DNA of 64,000 nucleotides, taken from NCBI GenBank assembly GCA_018136815.1, contig CM030938.1, positions 2,648,215-2,712,214 on the forward strand, read 5' to 3'. This DNA comes from Isochrysis galbana. Taxonomy: Eukaryota > Haptophyta > Isochrysidales > Isochrysidaceae. Positions 17,701-25,594 of this stretch are shown here, one piece after another. The translations under genes and the position numbers were made by a program. The notes under the pieces are model-generated. The model was not told the origin of the DNA. It saw nothing but the letters and a program-made list of their open reading frames with translations, and made no database searches. How positions within the stretch are numbered: the stretch's first letter is position 1; each line of letters begins with the position of its first letter.

Positions 17701-18951
17701 GAGCGCACCGGCACCGACTTGCGGCCAAGCACACCTCATCATCACGAGAGTGTGGGCCTGGTGGAACGAGCTCAGCAGACCTTGATCAACATGGCTCGTG
17801 CTACCGATGAAGGCGGCGGTCATTGGGTCGATCATCTCCCGTTCTTTTTAATGAGCATGCGCGCTTCCGCCAATCGCATAACCCGCATGTCGCCTGCTGC
17901 CTTGCTCTATGGCCGTGAGCTTCGCCTGCCTGCCCAGCTTTCTGATCCATCTGAGACTGGTCCATCTCCCGAGTTACCTCAGGAAATTCGCTCGTACGCT
18001 TGGAAAATGCATTGTCGTTTAAAGGCGGCGTGGGCCGCAGCTTATGATGCAACTTTAGAGTCTCAAGCCGACGCACTCGCTGACACGCTACGCACTCACT
18101 CTCCCCCCATCCAATTCGCTCCAGGTGATAGGGTGGTTCGCAAGATTCCAGGACTCCGCAACAAGCTCCTCTACCACTACAGCGGACCATATCGCATTGC
18201 CGAGGCGCTTGGCGCTGGCCGCTACCGACTACGCGACCAAGAAAATCGCCTCCTCTCCGAGGAGGTGCATGTGACTAACCTCCGTCCCTACTATACCCTC
18301 ACAGATGAAGATCCCGTCCAAGCAGACGAGTATCTGGTTGATGCACTTCTTGACCGCAAGGGTCGAGGCGATTCCAGACAGTACCTCGTCAAATGGCGTG
18401 GCTACGCGAAAGCTGCGGCCACATGGGAGCCGCTAGCCGAACTGCTTCGCCGCTGCGAGTCGCTCGTCACCGCCTATGATGATGCTCACCCCTTCCCTCC
18501 TCTTCGTAAGCCTCAGATGAGAAAGCGGGCTGCAGAATCACAATCTCAGACCGTCTCAGCCCCGCCGACGTCGCACGCGATCGAAGCTCCCGTGGGATCC
18601 GAGACCACCGGCTCGGATCATCAGGCCCCGCGCCGCTCGCCTCGTCTCGCACCGTCCTCGCACAGTGGCCCCATTGCTCATGTCTCCCATTTGCCCGTCT
18701 CAGCCCGCCCGTCTGTTGCCAACCCTGCAGGTCCAATGATGCGGCCGCAGCACGCGGTCTTCGTCCTCGGGCAGTGGTGGTACTCGTCGGGATCGTCGCG
18801 CGGTTCCCCGTGGTTTGGCTCCCACGCATTTGCGCACGATGCCCTTGCCTCGCCTACCTTCGTTCGCTGTCGCTCCGAGGCTCTCGCACGCCTGTCGCCA
18901 TCGGATCGCACCCTCGTCTCTCTGCTCGATACACCCTCTGCGTTCTTCTGA
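11785..18951 (+). CDS. Ty3/gypsy chromovirus polyprotein with a methyltransferase-like domain
   Basis: One open frame of 2388 codons encodes a retrotransposon polyprotein. In order: an N-terminal gag-position region (1-340) without a zinc knuckle; a DNA-methyltransferase-like domain (about 341-530); a linker; an aspartic protease with ADTGAG (D830); reverse transcriptase with FCVDYRDTN and catalytic YLDD (1375-1378); RNase H (about 1537-1670); integrase with an HHCC zinc motif (about 1825-1865), FCDVV, RSDSGSN and a downstream catalytic Glu; and a C-terminal chromodomain (about 2181-2235, QYLVKWRGYAKAAATWEP). Chromodomains define chromoviruses and are thought to steer integration to marked chromatin. 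Key catalytic residues are all present, so the element could be active or recently active. I could not find matching LTRs on both sides. A copia element lies 203 bp past the stop and separates this ORF from its expected 3' LTR. Confidence 0.93.
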   Translation: MLSFQPGDTTLGCDPVVPEVRVFVSVVQSIRSHPHLLICGGDDSTPGVPFSLAVRSLPPSSLSSFSNHSFNALDFERSTLILALSSVAADPSAVASQILDGLANSFPRDSPLSCLGRASEVSPSGWTVAYTLAVRRWLAPPTMVAPTRLGWRPLPTSLFDESSLADEGVFANIPSVVQRAFRRLFRSRPALFSSDSLPAVVSRSFQMVRTLAAASPSIPVTRSPVSVSAVVPLCQLSVCLTLVPAAEDLLIHLARTRPSLKEGETLSYVIDLAFQRAAAHGAAHVMPKDIAEAAQLVLRPSRSPESPAQVLPIHFDEICVTLRDVRRDVEAVQTDGISPPRVLIIGETSGVVSSMFLLAGADVATCDLFPSDVDYVPHFEGDADLVQDLGWDLIIAHPPCTYLSNAGLRWIHSNPQRMSDTISAAKQFRRRLNARAPFLAVENPKMHHYAKSLLGGLEATQYVHPWQHGTGHTKATGLYLSPNLPPLMPTCIVPGRQHAMANLPMSPHRGSMRSRTYVGIAGAMAMQWMPVILDYCRRTPSRPATSAASLLSQARDLQSSQLAAQAGSSSSSEPSNVSSVAAIDMGWRPWLGSPRSSLLPVRPARMIRKVRNRWRVWTAVRGAQGSISYTWLPLSPSLASALDAEVRLHSSAVEEEPLPILAPSPSPSSLLPFVPMPPLLETCASVSFPDTFTPKGWHAALRLTWSDQERLALLPTPPCRLGLGALPDLHPPLPPLDRPARRSVADVIADHRQRHAAFVPSGFTPALNQPAVVASLTREVPARLVSDTPPSLYPRHCLYVRDLIVCRHSATGPTRYIVDSALAVNKTLADTGAGPSVVTTELLATLPRDACVLVEHASDRPAVVGPDGNPLRIRGYATLVFSLSGVEFRHRFLVVEGAPMLLLGNDFLEAYAACIELSPDAGCDSRLTLMVNNRRVPSLASTRPRLSSAPLVAVISADSPRAEESSLVPISDNVSSRQAHGESPPAMSTSVPLPPLDPELEPPPRLDFTRSPPSSPNRSSAAVEIEPLFADVSTSAVASKEFALYTRQPITIPSRSRGTFSVRLPLEIIENYPDSAILVDRLPPRDGLDSPPMVATSVETPTPEGEVLITVWNLAPRPVTLPAYSPVASAYIEYKLHEARPTVAGDRDDPESSLTEAQRALLDAITIDPDKQLSPSQRQRVRCLLARHIDAFALDPKNPRHTHVMEVELPLLPGATAHRHAPSKMGDEGRAIVDKHVAEMEAAGIIRKSNSPWASRVVLVGKRDGSVRFCVDYRDTNSKLRISDSPLPLTVEAIDRLSRGQGSRDSLFLCLLDLASGFWCLPIKEEDKPITAFCTHRQKYEFNYLPFGVQSGPSYMCRLMDAVLQGLAWEICMPYLDDIGIWSTGTGSTLEERIDTSFEQMLHRLDLVLERLRWAGLSCKASKCILFAIKGEYLGHVVSRRGLEMDPKKVEAVRSIDPRHIDSLEKVRSFLGLCSYYRRFIKGFAHVAAPLTDLTRTGVDVATVSQSPECQTAIRRLIDLITSAPVLAAPRHDKEFIVKTDAASTLGIGGILSQVDDHGHEHVVAYYGRRLTAAERHWTTTEVELLAALESIRTWRPYLWGRHFRLVIDHQALRWLHTMKDTVQGGPASRLMRWALKLSEYRFTVEHKPGANHKDADGVSRLVAADDGTSETSAPKQGGGQLLAAVVPNSRSTTASNNQSPAVAASRSRTTTASSLQADERSSRMSSTTRDSINLSYLDVGTPNAEALKEAQAEDPNCHDLIRFLSSAPHNPDLDHRRLRWLSRESSRCLLRSGLLYRRVPARDGEKLCLYVPKTMRRAYLEAFHDHLCHLGDNRMARLLRDRYFWPGMNADVSEHVRQCHECTLAKPPFRHLADPKGPQVGAYPFDIVFCDVVSMAPTHDFIKGSRGFDKLLVFVDSLTRWIEAAPHNGDPSSADALHAFMSYVVSRHGVPRQLRSDSGSNLASQLTSIILERTGTDLRPSTPHHHESVGLVERAQQTLINMARATDEGGGHWVDHLPFFLMSMRASANRITRMSPAALLYGRELRLPAQLSDPSETGPSPELPQEIRSYAWKMHCRLKAAWAAAYDATLESQADALADTLRTHSPPIQFAPGDRVVRKIPGLRNKLLYHYSGPYRIAEALGAGRYRLRDQENRLLSEEVHVTNLRPYYTLTDEDPVQADEYLVDALLDRKGRGDSRQYLVKWRGYAKAAATWEPLAELLRRCESLVTAYDDAHPFPPLRKPQMRKRAAESQSQTVSAPPTSHAIEAPVGSETTGSDHQAPRRSPRLAPSSHSGPIAHVSHLPVSARPSVANPAGPMMRPQHAVFVLGQWWYSSGSSRGSPWFGSHAFAHDALASPTFVRCRSEALARLSPSDRTLVSLLDTPSAFF
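12805..13380 (+). other. Phage-type DNA cytosine methyltransferase-like domain inside the gypsy polyprotein
   Basis: Residues 341-530 of the polyprotein show the motif series of small phage and bacterial C5-methyltransferase-like proteins. The AdoMet-binding start is VLIIGETSGVVSSMFLLAGA (342-361), followed by ATCDL. A motif-IV equivalent, IIAHPPCTYLSNAGLRW, places the candidate catalytic cysteine at C400. VENPKMHHYAK (E442, N443, P444) follows, then the PW.HGTGHTKATGLYL segment, and finally SMRSRTYVGIAGAMAMQW, which matches the family's C-terminal RS.T..GIA.AMA.QW pattern. The domain continues in frame from gag-position sequence into the protease half. The truncated relative at 31557-32738 does not retain this part. 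DNA methylation activity is an inference from motifs. An adenine-specific or inactive relative is possible. Confidence 0.8.
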
Positions 18952-19154
18952 CAGTCGCGACTGTCACGCCCCCTCAGATATCTCTCAACGCCGTCGTTTA
19001 CGTTTGATCGCGGTACGGGAACGTACGGGAATTCTTTTCCAGTTCCCCCCCACGGTCGCCGAATTTTCCCCCCGCGGCCGCCGAATAGTTCCCCCCCGCG
19101 GGAAGAGAGGTATGGCTCGCCCCCCCTTTCGACCACGGAGGATGGATCTCCCTC
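18952..19154. other. 3' untranslated flank of the gypsy ORF
   Basis: This GC-rich sequence contains repeated GGCCGCCGAA and CCCCCCGCGG blocks and no coding potential. It ends at the copia insertion point, CCCTC, and continues in register at 24826, so it and 24826-25040 were contiguous before the copia insertion. Confidence 0.6.
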
Positions 19155-19318
19155 TGTTTAACCTGAGTTGTTTTGTAGGGGTTACTATTCCCGAGGGGTG
19201 ACGTCATCGGCATTGTTGCACCGTCATTGGCTTGTCGCGCTAGCTAGCCTTCAATGGTTACTCTGATCTACATTGCTCTACTCACAGTCACTGAGCCCAA
19301 GATGCGTTGGGCTAAACA
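19155..19318 (+). repeat. Copia 5' LTR
   Basis: This 164-bp repeat is identical in length and, as far as read, in sequence to 24662-24825. It contains GTGACGTCATC, a perfect palindromic TGACGTCA (CRE-like) site that could serve as a promoter element; this is an inference. Confidence 0.95.
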
Positions 19319-22300
19319 TGGTACCCCCGCCGAGAGGAGTTCGTCCCTCCTCTGCGCGCGACTGAGCGCGCGTTCCCCGGATTTCTTCACCCAACACAAG
19401 GTTGGACTAAACACAGACACCGAACAACTTTTCAAGCAAAGTGAGTTGTTCAAACCCCCGAACCCGCTCAAGGGAGCAGGTGTTGGATCCCACGCTTCTC
19501 AATTGGGCCAACGAGCACTGTCGTCACCCACGCGCAGCCGGCGCGTCGAATTCTCGCCACAGCTGAAGCTCATCACCACCCAAAAACATTCTCTGGTTGA
19601 CGGTGAACAGCTTCAACTTTCCCAGTGGAATCTATATCACTTTTACGACGGCGTAGAGGTCGAAACGGCCATGGCTCGCTGGTTCGCAGGCGAGTCACTC
19701 ACCTCCGAAGGGTGGTGGATCGAATCTCACCGCTGCTCCGCCGCTCACCCTCAAGCAAATCTGTTTTTGCTTCAACTTCCAATGCCAATGCTTTTTGAAT
19801 CCTGGACAAATTCGATGAGCTCATATGCCTCACATTTCGCACACTTTCTCGACCCCGATCTCAAAGCGGGACCGATCCGCAAACCGCCTGCTCCATCGCC
19901 ACATCTAGCACCGAACCTCGCGGCGAATCATCTTCAACAACAAGAATTTGCATTCATGATGGGAGAATCCAACTTGGATGACTATGACTCCCGCAAGTAC
20001 CGTTGCCGTCCTTTTGATGGCACTCCCGGCCGACCATTTGAACTCTTCTGTCGCGATTTCGGCAATGCATTTTCGCGAGATTACATTGGTGATGCCGACC
20101 TCACCACATGCATGTTAGGCCTTGATGTTGGGGGCTACCTTGAACAAGATCCCAACACTGACCGAGCAATATTCGGAGGCCTACCAATGTTCCAATTTCA
20201 CAACGCTGATGGGTCCGTCAGAACAGCCGCGAGGCAACAACTTAATGACCACATCAAGAGAAAGAGAATTTTGTTCTCGTATCTTATGGAACACATCTCT
20301 AACTCAAACATACGCGAGATGCTAACGTCTCAAGCTCCTCACGATGGCGCCAAAGCGTATAAGATCCTCTATCAGCAATGTCACCAAGATGTAGATGATC
20401 TCACCCTGATGGAGCATGATACTGAATGGGACTCCGTCTCTCTCCTCACGATCGGCATCAATGAACACTCAATCACAAACCTCATCGCTCACCTTCATAG
20501 TCTCAATGCAAAAAGGCCGTCCAACAAACAAAAGACGAACGATCAACTTGTTATCAAAGTTCTCTCGTGTATCACGTCAGACATATCTGAGTCACTAGCT
20601 CACAAATGTCAAGAAGAGATAGTCGCACCTCCTTCCCAACGTAAATATTGGACCCACAACGAAAGGGATGCTATCAAACTTAAAGCTGATCTACAACCAC
20701 TATGGAAGATCAAATTCAACCAAGGGGCTATATCGATCCCGAAGGAGGGAGGTGGGCGTGCGACAGGTGGTGGTGTCCGCCCCGACGCTTCATACTCGAA
20801 AGACACAGCGCTAGCGGCAAAAACGGACCCACCGCCTCACACTAATCAACCACCAAGGGCCATCCTAACATCTGGTCAAGCATTTAAAGCGGCTAGATGC
20901 TTTCGCTGTCAAGGTTCTGGGCATCAAGCGAGCGTGTGTCCCACCCCGGCCGATCATTCTGTCACCATCCACGATTGGATAGCCGCCCTTCAGTCCCATA
21001 CGGCCGCCCGAGCCAAAGGGGGTCGAGGAAAGGGCAAAGGTGGCCACTCACAGCACGGCGCGAAGCAAGGTCGAGGCCGGAACAACTCCGCATACATGTT
21101 ATCGGATAGTGCTGAAGCAGACAACTCCGACAATACCAACGCCAACACGCCGGCCGACGCTGTCCACTTTGCCGCGGGAGATGAGTGGCGCGACATCATT
21201 GACGACACCGCTTTTGTTATGACAAGCGCGAATCAATATCCACCCGGTATTGAACCCTCTACATTCCCCTTAAGTGCCTACATATGCCGCATTTGGGCTA
21301 TCTTCTGGCGAATGCGACTTCTACTTCGACCACGGCCTCAACAACCCAGCGTGTCGAACTCAGACACCGCGCTACTCTCACAATCATCCACATCGCGGCC
21401 GCTCTCCTTCATAGTCGATTGTGGAGCCACAAAACATTGTATTTCCGACGAGACCGAGTTAGATCGCATCACAGATGACAACCCGGGCACCTTCATAATC
21501 ATCGGCGACGGCCGACGCGTGCCGATCTCCAAGATTGGCGACATGACCATCGTTGTTGACGCTCGCCTTCGTCTTGCAAACGGCTCCCACGTCCAGCGGC
21601 GCGTCCCTGTTCGCCTCACCGGTGTGAGGGTTGTCCCTGGTTTGGCGGCTAGGCTTTTTAGCTGCCGAGCCGGCTATGAGAACGATAAGATCTCCACCTT
21701 TCTCAACAAAGAATGCTATCTCCAATTACCTGGGGGAGAGCTAGCTCCTATGGCCGCATCGGGTCATCACTACACTCTCGATTTCGACACGGCTTTGACC
21801 GCCTCAGACGACGTTGATAATGAGCCCTCTCCATACCTGTGGCACGCTAGGCTCGCCCATTTTAATGTGCACCGCATCCGTGCAGCGATGGTCTCACGAA
21901 ATATTTCCAACGCCCATGCTTCGCCTCACACATTGAACTGTAAAGCATGCCTCGAAAATCAACGTCGCTCGCCGCACAAGAGGATCCCGCCAAACATTGA
22001 AAAATACCGACACTTTGGCGAGAAGGTCGTGTCCGATACTTGCGGCCCTTTCCCTCCTTCACCATCCGGTCTCCGCTTTGCGATCATCTTCATTGATATG
22101 TACTCGAGACTCGCCGCAGTCTACTTTCTGAAGCAAAAATCTTCCGCGGATGTCCTCCTTGCGGCTCAAACGTATGTCGGAGACTATGCGTATCTTCTTA
22201 CGAATACGTCCATAACAGGTGTTGTTGACCAATGGCACACAGATAATGGCACGGAATTCACCGCATCGTCCATCGACGCTTTCTGCTCGGAACTTGGCAT

Positions 22301-24629
22301 TCGGCGCTCCTTTTCAATTGCAGATTGCCCACAGACCAATGGAGTCGCCGAGAGAGGCTGGGGGGTTCTCCTCCGCAGCATGCGTATCATGTTGGCGCAT
22401 GCAGGACACGATGTTTTCTTCACTACTCTATGGCCTTTTCTGATGTCTCAGGCGGTTGCAGTGTCGAACTCTCTCCCGTCCTACGCGTTCTCTCCTCCAC
22501 AAGTTCCGTGGGAAAAAGCGGACCCCCAGCGCCCTCCCACCCCACTCTCTCGTTTTCGCGTAATGCTCTGCGACTGTTACGTTAATGTCGCGGATCCTCT
22601 TCCCAAGCTCGCTCCTCGGCGCGTCCCTGCAGTCCACCTCGGGTGGGACTCTCGCCGACGCGGTTTCTTTGTCTACATACCCTCTCTTCGCCGAATAACC
22701 ACTGCTGTTGACGTTAACTTTCAGGAGTCTTCCTTCACGTCATTCTCTGGGGTTTCTCGCCGCTCTCCGTCTGCGCCTGCGGTGACCCCTCCTCTCGTCC
22801 GTCGTGCCTCCGATGGTGCTTCCCTCCCCACCCCATCCCGCCGTCTCTCGTCTCTCGAGCGCGCACCGCCGCCCGCGCAGCCGGCCTCGGCCATCCGCCC
22901 CGTACACCCCGGGCCTCTCGACGCTGCATCCGATTGTGCGACCGCCTCGGTCGTGGGGGAGTCCTCCACGCCTGCTGCTCCCTCCATGGTTGTTGCTCCT
23001 GAGATCGCACAGGCACTCATGGCAGCAACACCCACAGGGCCCATACCTGAGCCTAGGTCATTCAAGGAAGCTGTCAATGACCCTGTGTATGCAGAGAAAT
23101 GGCGTGAGGCAATGCAGGAAGATGTTACCGGGAAGTACGAGACAAACAAGGCATGGAGACTTGTGAAAGCTGAAGAAATTCCTGCTGGGCGCAAACCGAT
23201 GAAGGGAAAGTGGGTATACAAGGTAAAGTACAACCCAGACGGATCTGTCGAGCGCTTCAAGGCCAGGTGGGTTGCTTGCGGCTACAGCCAAGTGCCCGGT
23301 GTTGACTTCACCGAAACGTTCTGTGGGACACTGCGACATGAGAGCTCTAGGATCTTCCTAGCCCTGGCCAATGAAGCTGATGACGATCTTTTGGAAATAG
23401 ACACAGTGAAGGCATTCTCGTCGGCTGATATGGATGGAAACCCACTCTACATTGTCCAACCAACTGGATTTGAAGACCCGAACTATGCCGCGTGTTTATT
23501 GCTTGCACCGCTCGAGGGCACGAAGCAAGCCGGCTACCAATATATGATCACAAACACGGCGACTCTCACTAAAATTGGCTTCCAACAATCCAGTGTTGAA
23601 CCCAATTTCTTTAAGCGTCAATACGGAGCAGATGGTTCCACCATCTATCTAGCCTTGTATGTTGACAACATGTTGGTCAGATTTCCAAAGGGGCGCCGAG
23701 AATTAGTCGACGAATTCATCTCTCAATACTCCAAAAGGTTTAACGTAAGCATCATTGGAGAACCTTCTCGATTCCTTGGCTTTGAAATCACTCGTCACCG
23801 CTCAGCCCGCCAAATGACTCTGCGCCAAACAAAGTATATTGAAGAGATAGCCACCACTTTTCTCAGCGAGCGCACGACCAAACCATTCAGCACTCCCATC
23901 TGTCAATCTCGAATTGAAGAATTTCACAAACTAACTGGGGCTAACTCGGACGTTGAAAGGTCCCGTATGCGATCTAAGTCCTACCTTCAACTCATGGGTT
24001 CGCTGCTTTGGGTAACCATCACTAGACCGGACATCTCATTTCACGTCTCCTTTTTATGCCAATTCATGCAGGACCCATCTCCTCAAAATTATGATGCGGC
24101 TCTCAGCATCGTCAGCTACCTTCATCATACCAGGCATCTTGGACTCACTTACGAAGGACTGAAAGGAGTCCTAGAAGTGTATGCAGACTCGTCTTGGGGC
24201 TCACTACCGAAACCCTTCGCCGGCTATACCATCAAGTATGGGGGAGCATCGATTTCATACCAAGCCAAGAAACTTAAACTAGTTGCTCAATCCTCTGCTG
24301 AAGCTGAAACTGCTGTATACGCTTTGGCAGCTCGGAATCTTCAATTTACTCTCCATTTGTTTGAATTCCTTGACAAGCCCCAGCAACTCCCTATTCGGAT
24401 CTACACAGATAATTCAGCTACTCGTGACTCGATCAAGAACCCCGGAGTAACGGCTCGCACTCGTCACTATGTTCGTTGGTTATTATATGCTCGAGAACAA
24501 TTCCTCCATCACATCTCTGTTCCACATTGGATATCTACCTCGATGATGACCGCTGATATCTTTACTAAATGTCTCGACAAAACAACCTTCCTCCGTCACC
24601 GTTCTTCCGTCCTTAATGAGAAAATCTAG
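19254..24629 (+). CDS. Ty1/copia Gag-Pol polyprotein
   Basis: The open frame of 1791 codons starts inside the 5' LTR. The true start may be a later ATG, such as 19671. Visible parts in copia order are: gag with a CX2CX4HX4C knuckle, CFRCQGSGHQASVC, near residue 550; protease with VDCGATKHC near 721 (DCGA rather than the usual DSGA); integrase with HLAHFN-type zinc binding and core SDTCGPF, WHTDNGTEF and NGVAERG; reverse transcriptase (KARWVACGYSQ, ETFCGTLRHESSR) and RNase H (VYADSSWG, QSSAEAETAVYAL, IYTDNSATRDSIKN). The reverse-transcriptase catalytic box reads YVDNM (1469-1473) instead of the expected YVDDM. That substitution at an active-site aspartate may disable the enzyme, even though the frame is otherwise intact. 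Confidence 0.93.
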   Translation: MVTLIYIALLTVTEPKMRWAKHGTPAERSSSLLCARLSARSPDFFTQHKVGLNTDTEQLFKQSELFKPPNPLKGAGVGSHASQLGQRALSSPTRSRRVEFSPQLKLITTQKHSLVDGEQLQLSQWNLYHFYDGVEVETAMARWFAGESLTSEGWWIESHRCSAAHPQANLFLLQLPMPMLFESWTNSMSSYASHFAHFLDPDLKAGPIRKPPAPSPHLAPNLAANHLQQQEFAFMMGESNLDDYDSRKYRCRPFDGTPGRPFELFCRDFGNAFSRDYIGDADLTTCMLGLDVGGYLEQDPNTDRAIFGGLPMFQFHNADGSVRTAARQQLNDHIKRKRILFSYLMEHISNSNIREMLTSQAPHDGAKAYKILYQQCHQDVDDLTLMEHDTEWDSVSLLTIGINEHSITNLIAHLHSLNAKRPSNKQKTNDQLVIKVLSCITSDISESLAHKCQEEIVAPPSQRKYWTHNERDAIKLKADLQPLWKIKFNQGAISIPKEGGGRATGGGVRPDASYSKDTALAAKTDPPPHTNQPPRAILTSGQAFKAARCFRCQGSGHQASVCPTPADHSVTIHDWIAALQSHTAARAKGGRGKGKGGHSQHGAKQGRGRNNSAYMLSDSAEADNSDNTNANTPADAVHFAAGDEWRDIIDDTAFVMTSANQYPPGIEPSTFPLSAYICRIWAIFWRMRLLLRPRPQQPSVSNSDTALLSQSSTSRPLSFIVDCGATKHCISDETELDRITDDNPGTFIIIGDGRRVPISKIGDMTIVVDARLRLANGSHVQRRVPVRLTGVRVVPGLAARLFSCRAGYENDKISTFLNKECYLQLPGGELAPMAASGHHYTLDFDTALTASDDVDNEPSPYLWHARLAHFNVHRIRAAMVSRNISNAHASPHTLNCKACLENQRRSPHKRIPPNIEKYRHFGEKVVSDTCGPFPPSPSGLRFAIIFIDMYSRLAAVYFLKQKSSADVLLAAQTYVGDYAYLLTNTSITGVVDQWHTDNGTEFTASSIDAFCSELGIRRSFSIADCPQTNGVAERGWGVLLRSMRIMLAHAGHDVFFTTLWPFLMSQAVAVSNSLPSYAFSPPQVPWEKADPQRPPTPLSRFRVMLCDCYVNVADPLPKLAPRRVPAVHLGWDSRRRGFFVYIPSLRRITTAVDVNFQESSFTSFSGVSRRSPSAPAVTPPLVRRASDGASLPTPSRRLSSLERAPPPAQPASAIRPVHPGPLDAASDCATASVVGESSTPAAPSMVVAPEIAQALMAATPTGPIPEPRSFKEAVNDPVYAEKWREAMQEDVTGKYETNKAWRLVKAEEIPAGRKPMKGKWVYKVKYNPDGSVERFKARWVACGYSQVPGVDFTETFCGTLRHESSRIFLALANEADDDLLEIDTVKAFSSADMDGNPLYIVQPTGFEDPNYAACLLLAPLEGTKQAGYQYMITNTATLTKIGFQQSSVEPNFFKRQYGADGSTIYLALYVDNMLVRFPKGRRELVDEFISQYSKRFNVSIIGEPSRFLGFEITRHRSARQMTLRQTKYIEEIATTFLSERTTKPFSTPICQSRIEEFHKLTGANSDVERSRMRSKSYLQLMGSLLWVTITRPDISFHVSFLCQFMQDPSPQNYDAALSIVSYLHHTRHLGLTYEGLKGVLEVYADSSWGSLPKPFAGYTIKYGGASISYQAKKLKLVAQSSAEAETAVYALAARNLQFTLHLFEFLDKPQQLPIRIYTDNSATRDSIKNPGVTARTRHYVRWLLYAREQFLHHISVPHWISTSMMTADIFTKCLDKTTFLRHRSSVLNEKI

Positions 24630-24661
24630 GCGGCTTGTTCAGCGATGTCGCTGTGGGGGAG

Positions 24662-24825
24662 TGTTTAACCTGAGTTGTTTTGTAGGGGTTACTATTCCCG
24701 AGGGGTGACGTCATCGGCATTGTTGCACCGTCATTGGCTTGTCGCGCTAGCTAGCCTTCAATGGTTACTCTGATCTACATTGCTCTACTCACAGTCACTG
24801 AGCCCAAGATGCGTTGGGCTAAACA
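24662..24825 (+). repeat. Copia 3' LTR
   Basis: This is the second copy of the 164-bp LTR, preceded by the purine tract TGTGGGGGAG (24652-24661) and followed by the CCCTC target duplication. Confidence 0.95.
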
Positions 24826-25594
24826 CCCTCCCCTTTCGCTGCGCTCTGTCAGGAGACCCCCGTACCTCGTCGTTTAGCTCGCGCGTGACGTGCCGAGCCC
24901 GTCGTGATATCTCGCCGCCTTTCGCCGTTGGCTGTTCGACTACTCATATATCGAAGAACAGGAGACGCCGCGTTGTAACTTGGGTGCCGCCACACCGCCC
25001 AAACATCCAGGTAAAACTCTCGTAAAAGAGAGAAGAGGATGGGTTGCAGCGTTGAGTCCTGCGGTCTGCAGCGCCGGCCGCCGATTCTACACCTTATCGT
25101 CCGGACGGGTGTGGTACTTCCTGTCTCGTCGATCGTCGCGCACTACTCTTATTTCATCGTTCGTCGTTCGTCGTTGCGCGTTCTTACCGTTCCTCGTTTC
25201 TTGTTCTCGATTCTCGATTCTCGTCGTTCCGCGTTCTTACCGTTCTTCGTTTCTCGTTCTCGATTCTCGATTCTTGTCGTTCCGCGTTCTTACCGTTCTC
25301 GATTCTCGATTTCTTCGTTTCTCGTTCTGGACTCTCTCGTTTCTCGTCGTTCCGCGTTCTTATTCTTATCGATCCTCGATTATTCGTATCTCGGTCGTCA
25401 CGTCTTCCGTCGTGGTTCGGCGTTTGGAGCGTGGCTCTCCATTCGAATTTATTGTTTCATTCTTCGTTCGCTCCTCGCCCATTCGGTCTCGTTAGGTATT
25501 GCGTATTGCTCGGCCATCTTGCTTGGATGGAACTCTCCGCTATCCGTTAGGTTCTCTTCTTTCCCTCGCGGGACGCTCGATCCTAGCAGGGGGG
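24826..25594. repeat. Gypsy-side flank and TTCTCGATTC tandem repeats
   Basis: The first 215 bp continue the gypsy 3' flank. A purine tract, AAAAGAGAGAAGAGGATGGG (25023-25042), could be a gypsy polypurine tract, but no LTR match to the 5' side was found. Positions 25140-25380 hold at least three diverged tandem units built on CGTTCCGCGTTCTTACCGTT and TTCTCGATTCTCGATTC. There is no gene. Confidence 0.5.

Larger units (their letters stand above)
19150..24830 (+). mobile_element. Complete Ty1/copia LTR retrotransposon with 5-bp target duplication
   Basis: Two 164-bp LTRs (19155-19318 and 24662-24825) appear identical and begin TGTTTAACC and end GGGCTAAACA, a short inverted repeat. The flanks are CCCTC on both sides (19150-19154 and 24826-24830), a 5-bp target duplication. 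TGGTACCCCCGCCGAG follows the first LTR directly and is the likely tRNA primer-binding site. GTGGGGGAG precedes the second LTR and is the likely polypurine tract. One long ORF fills the interior. Identical LTRs indicate a young insertion. Confidence 0.95.
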
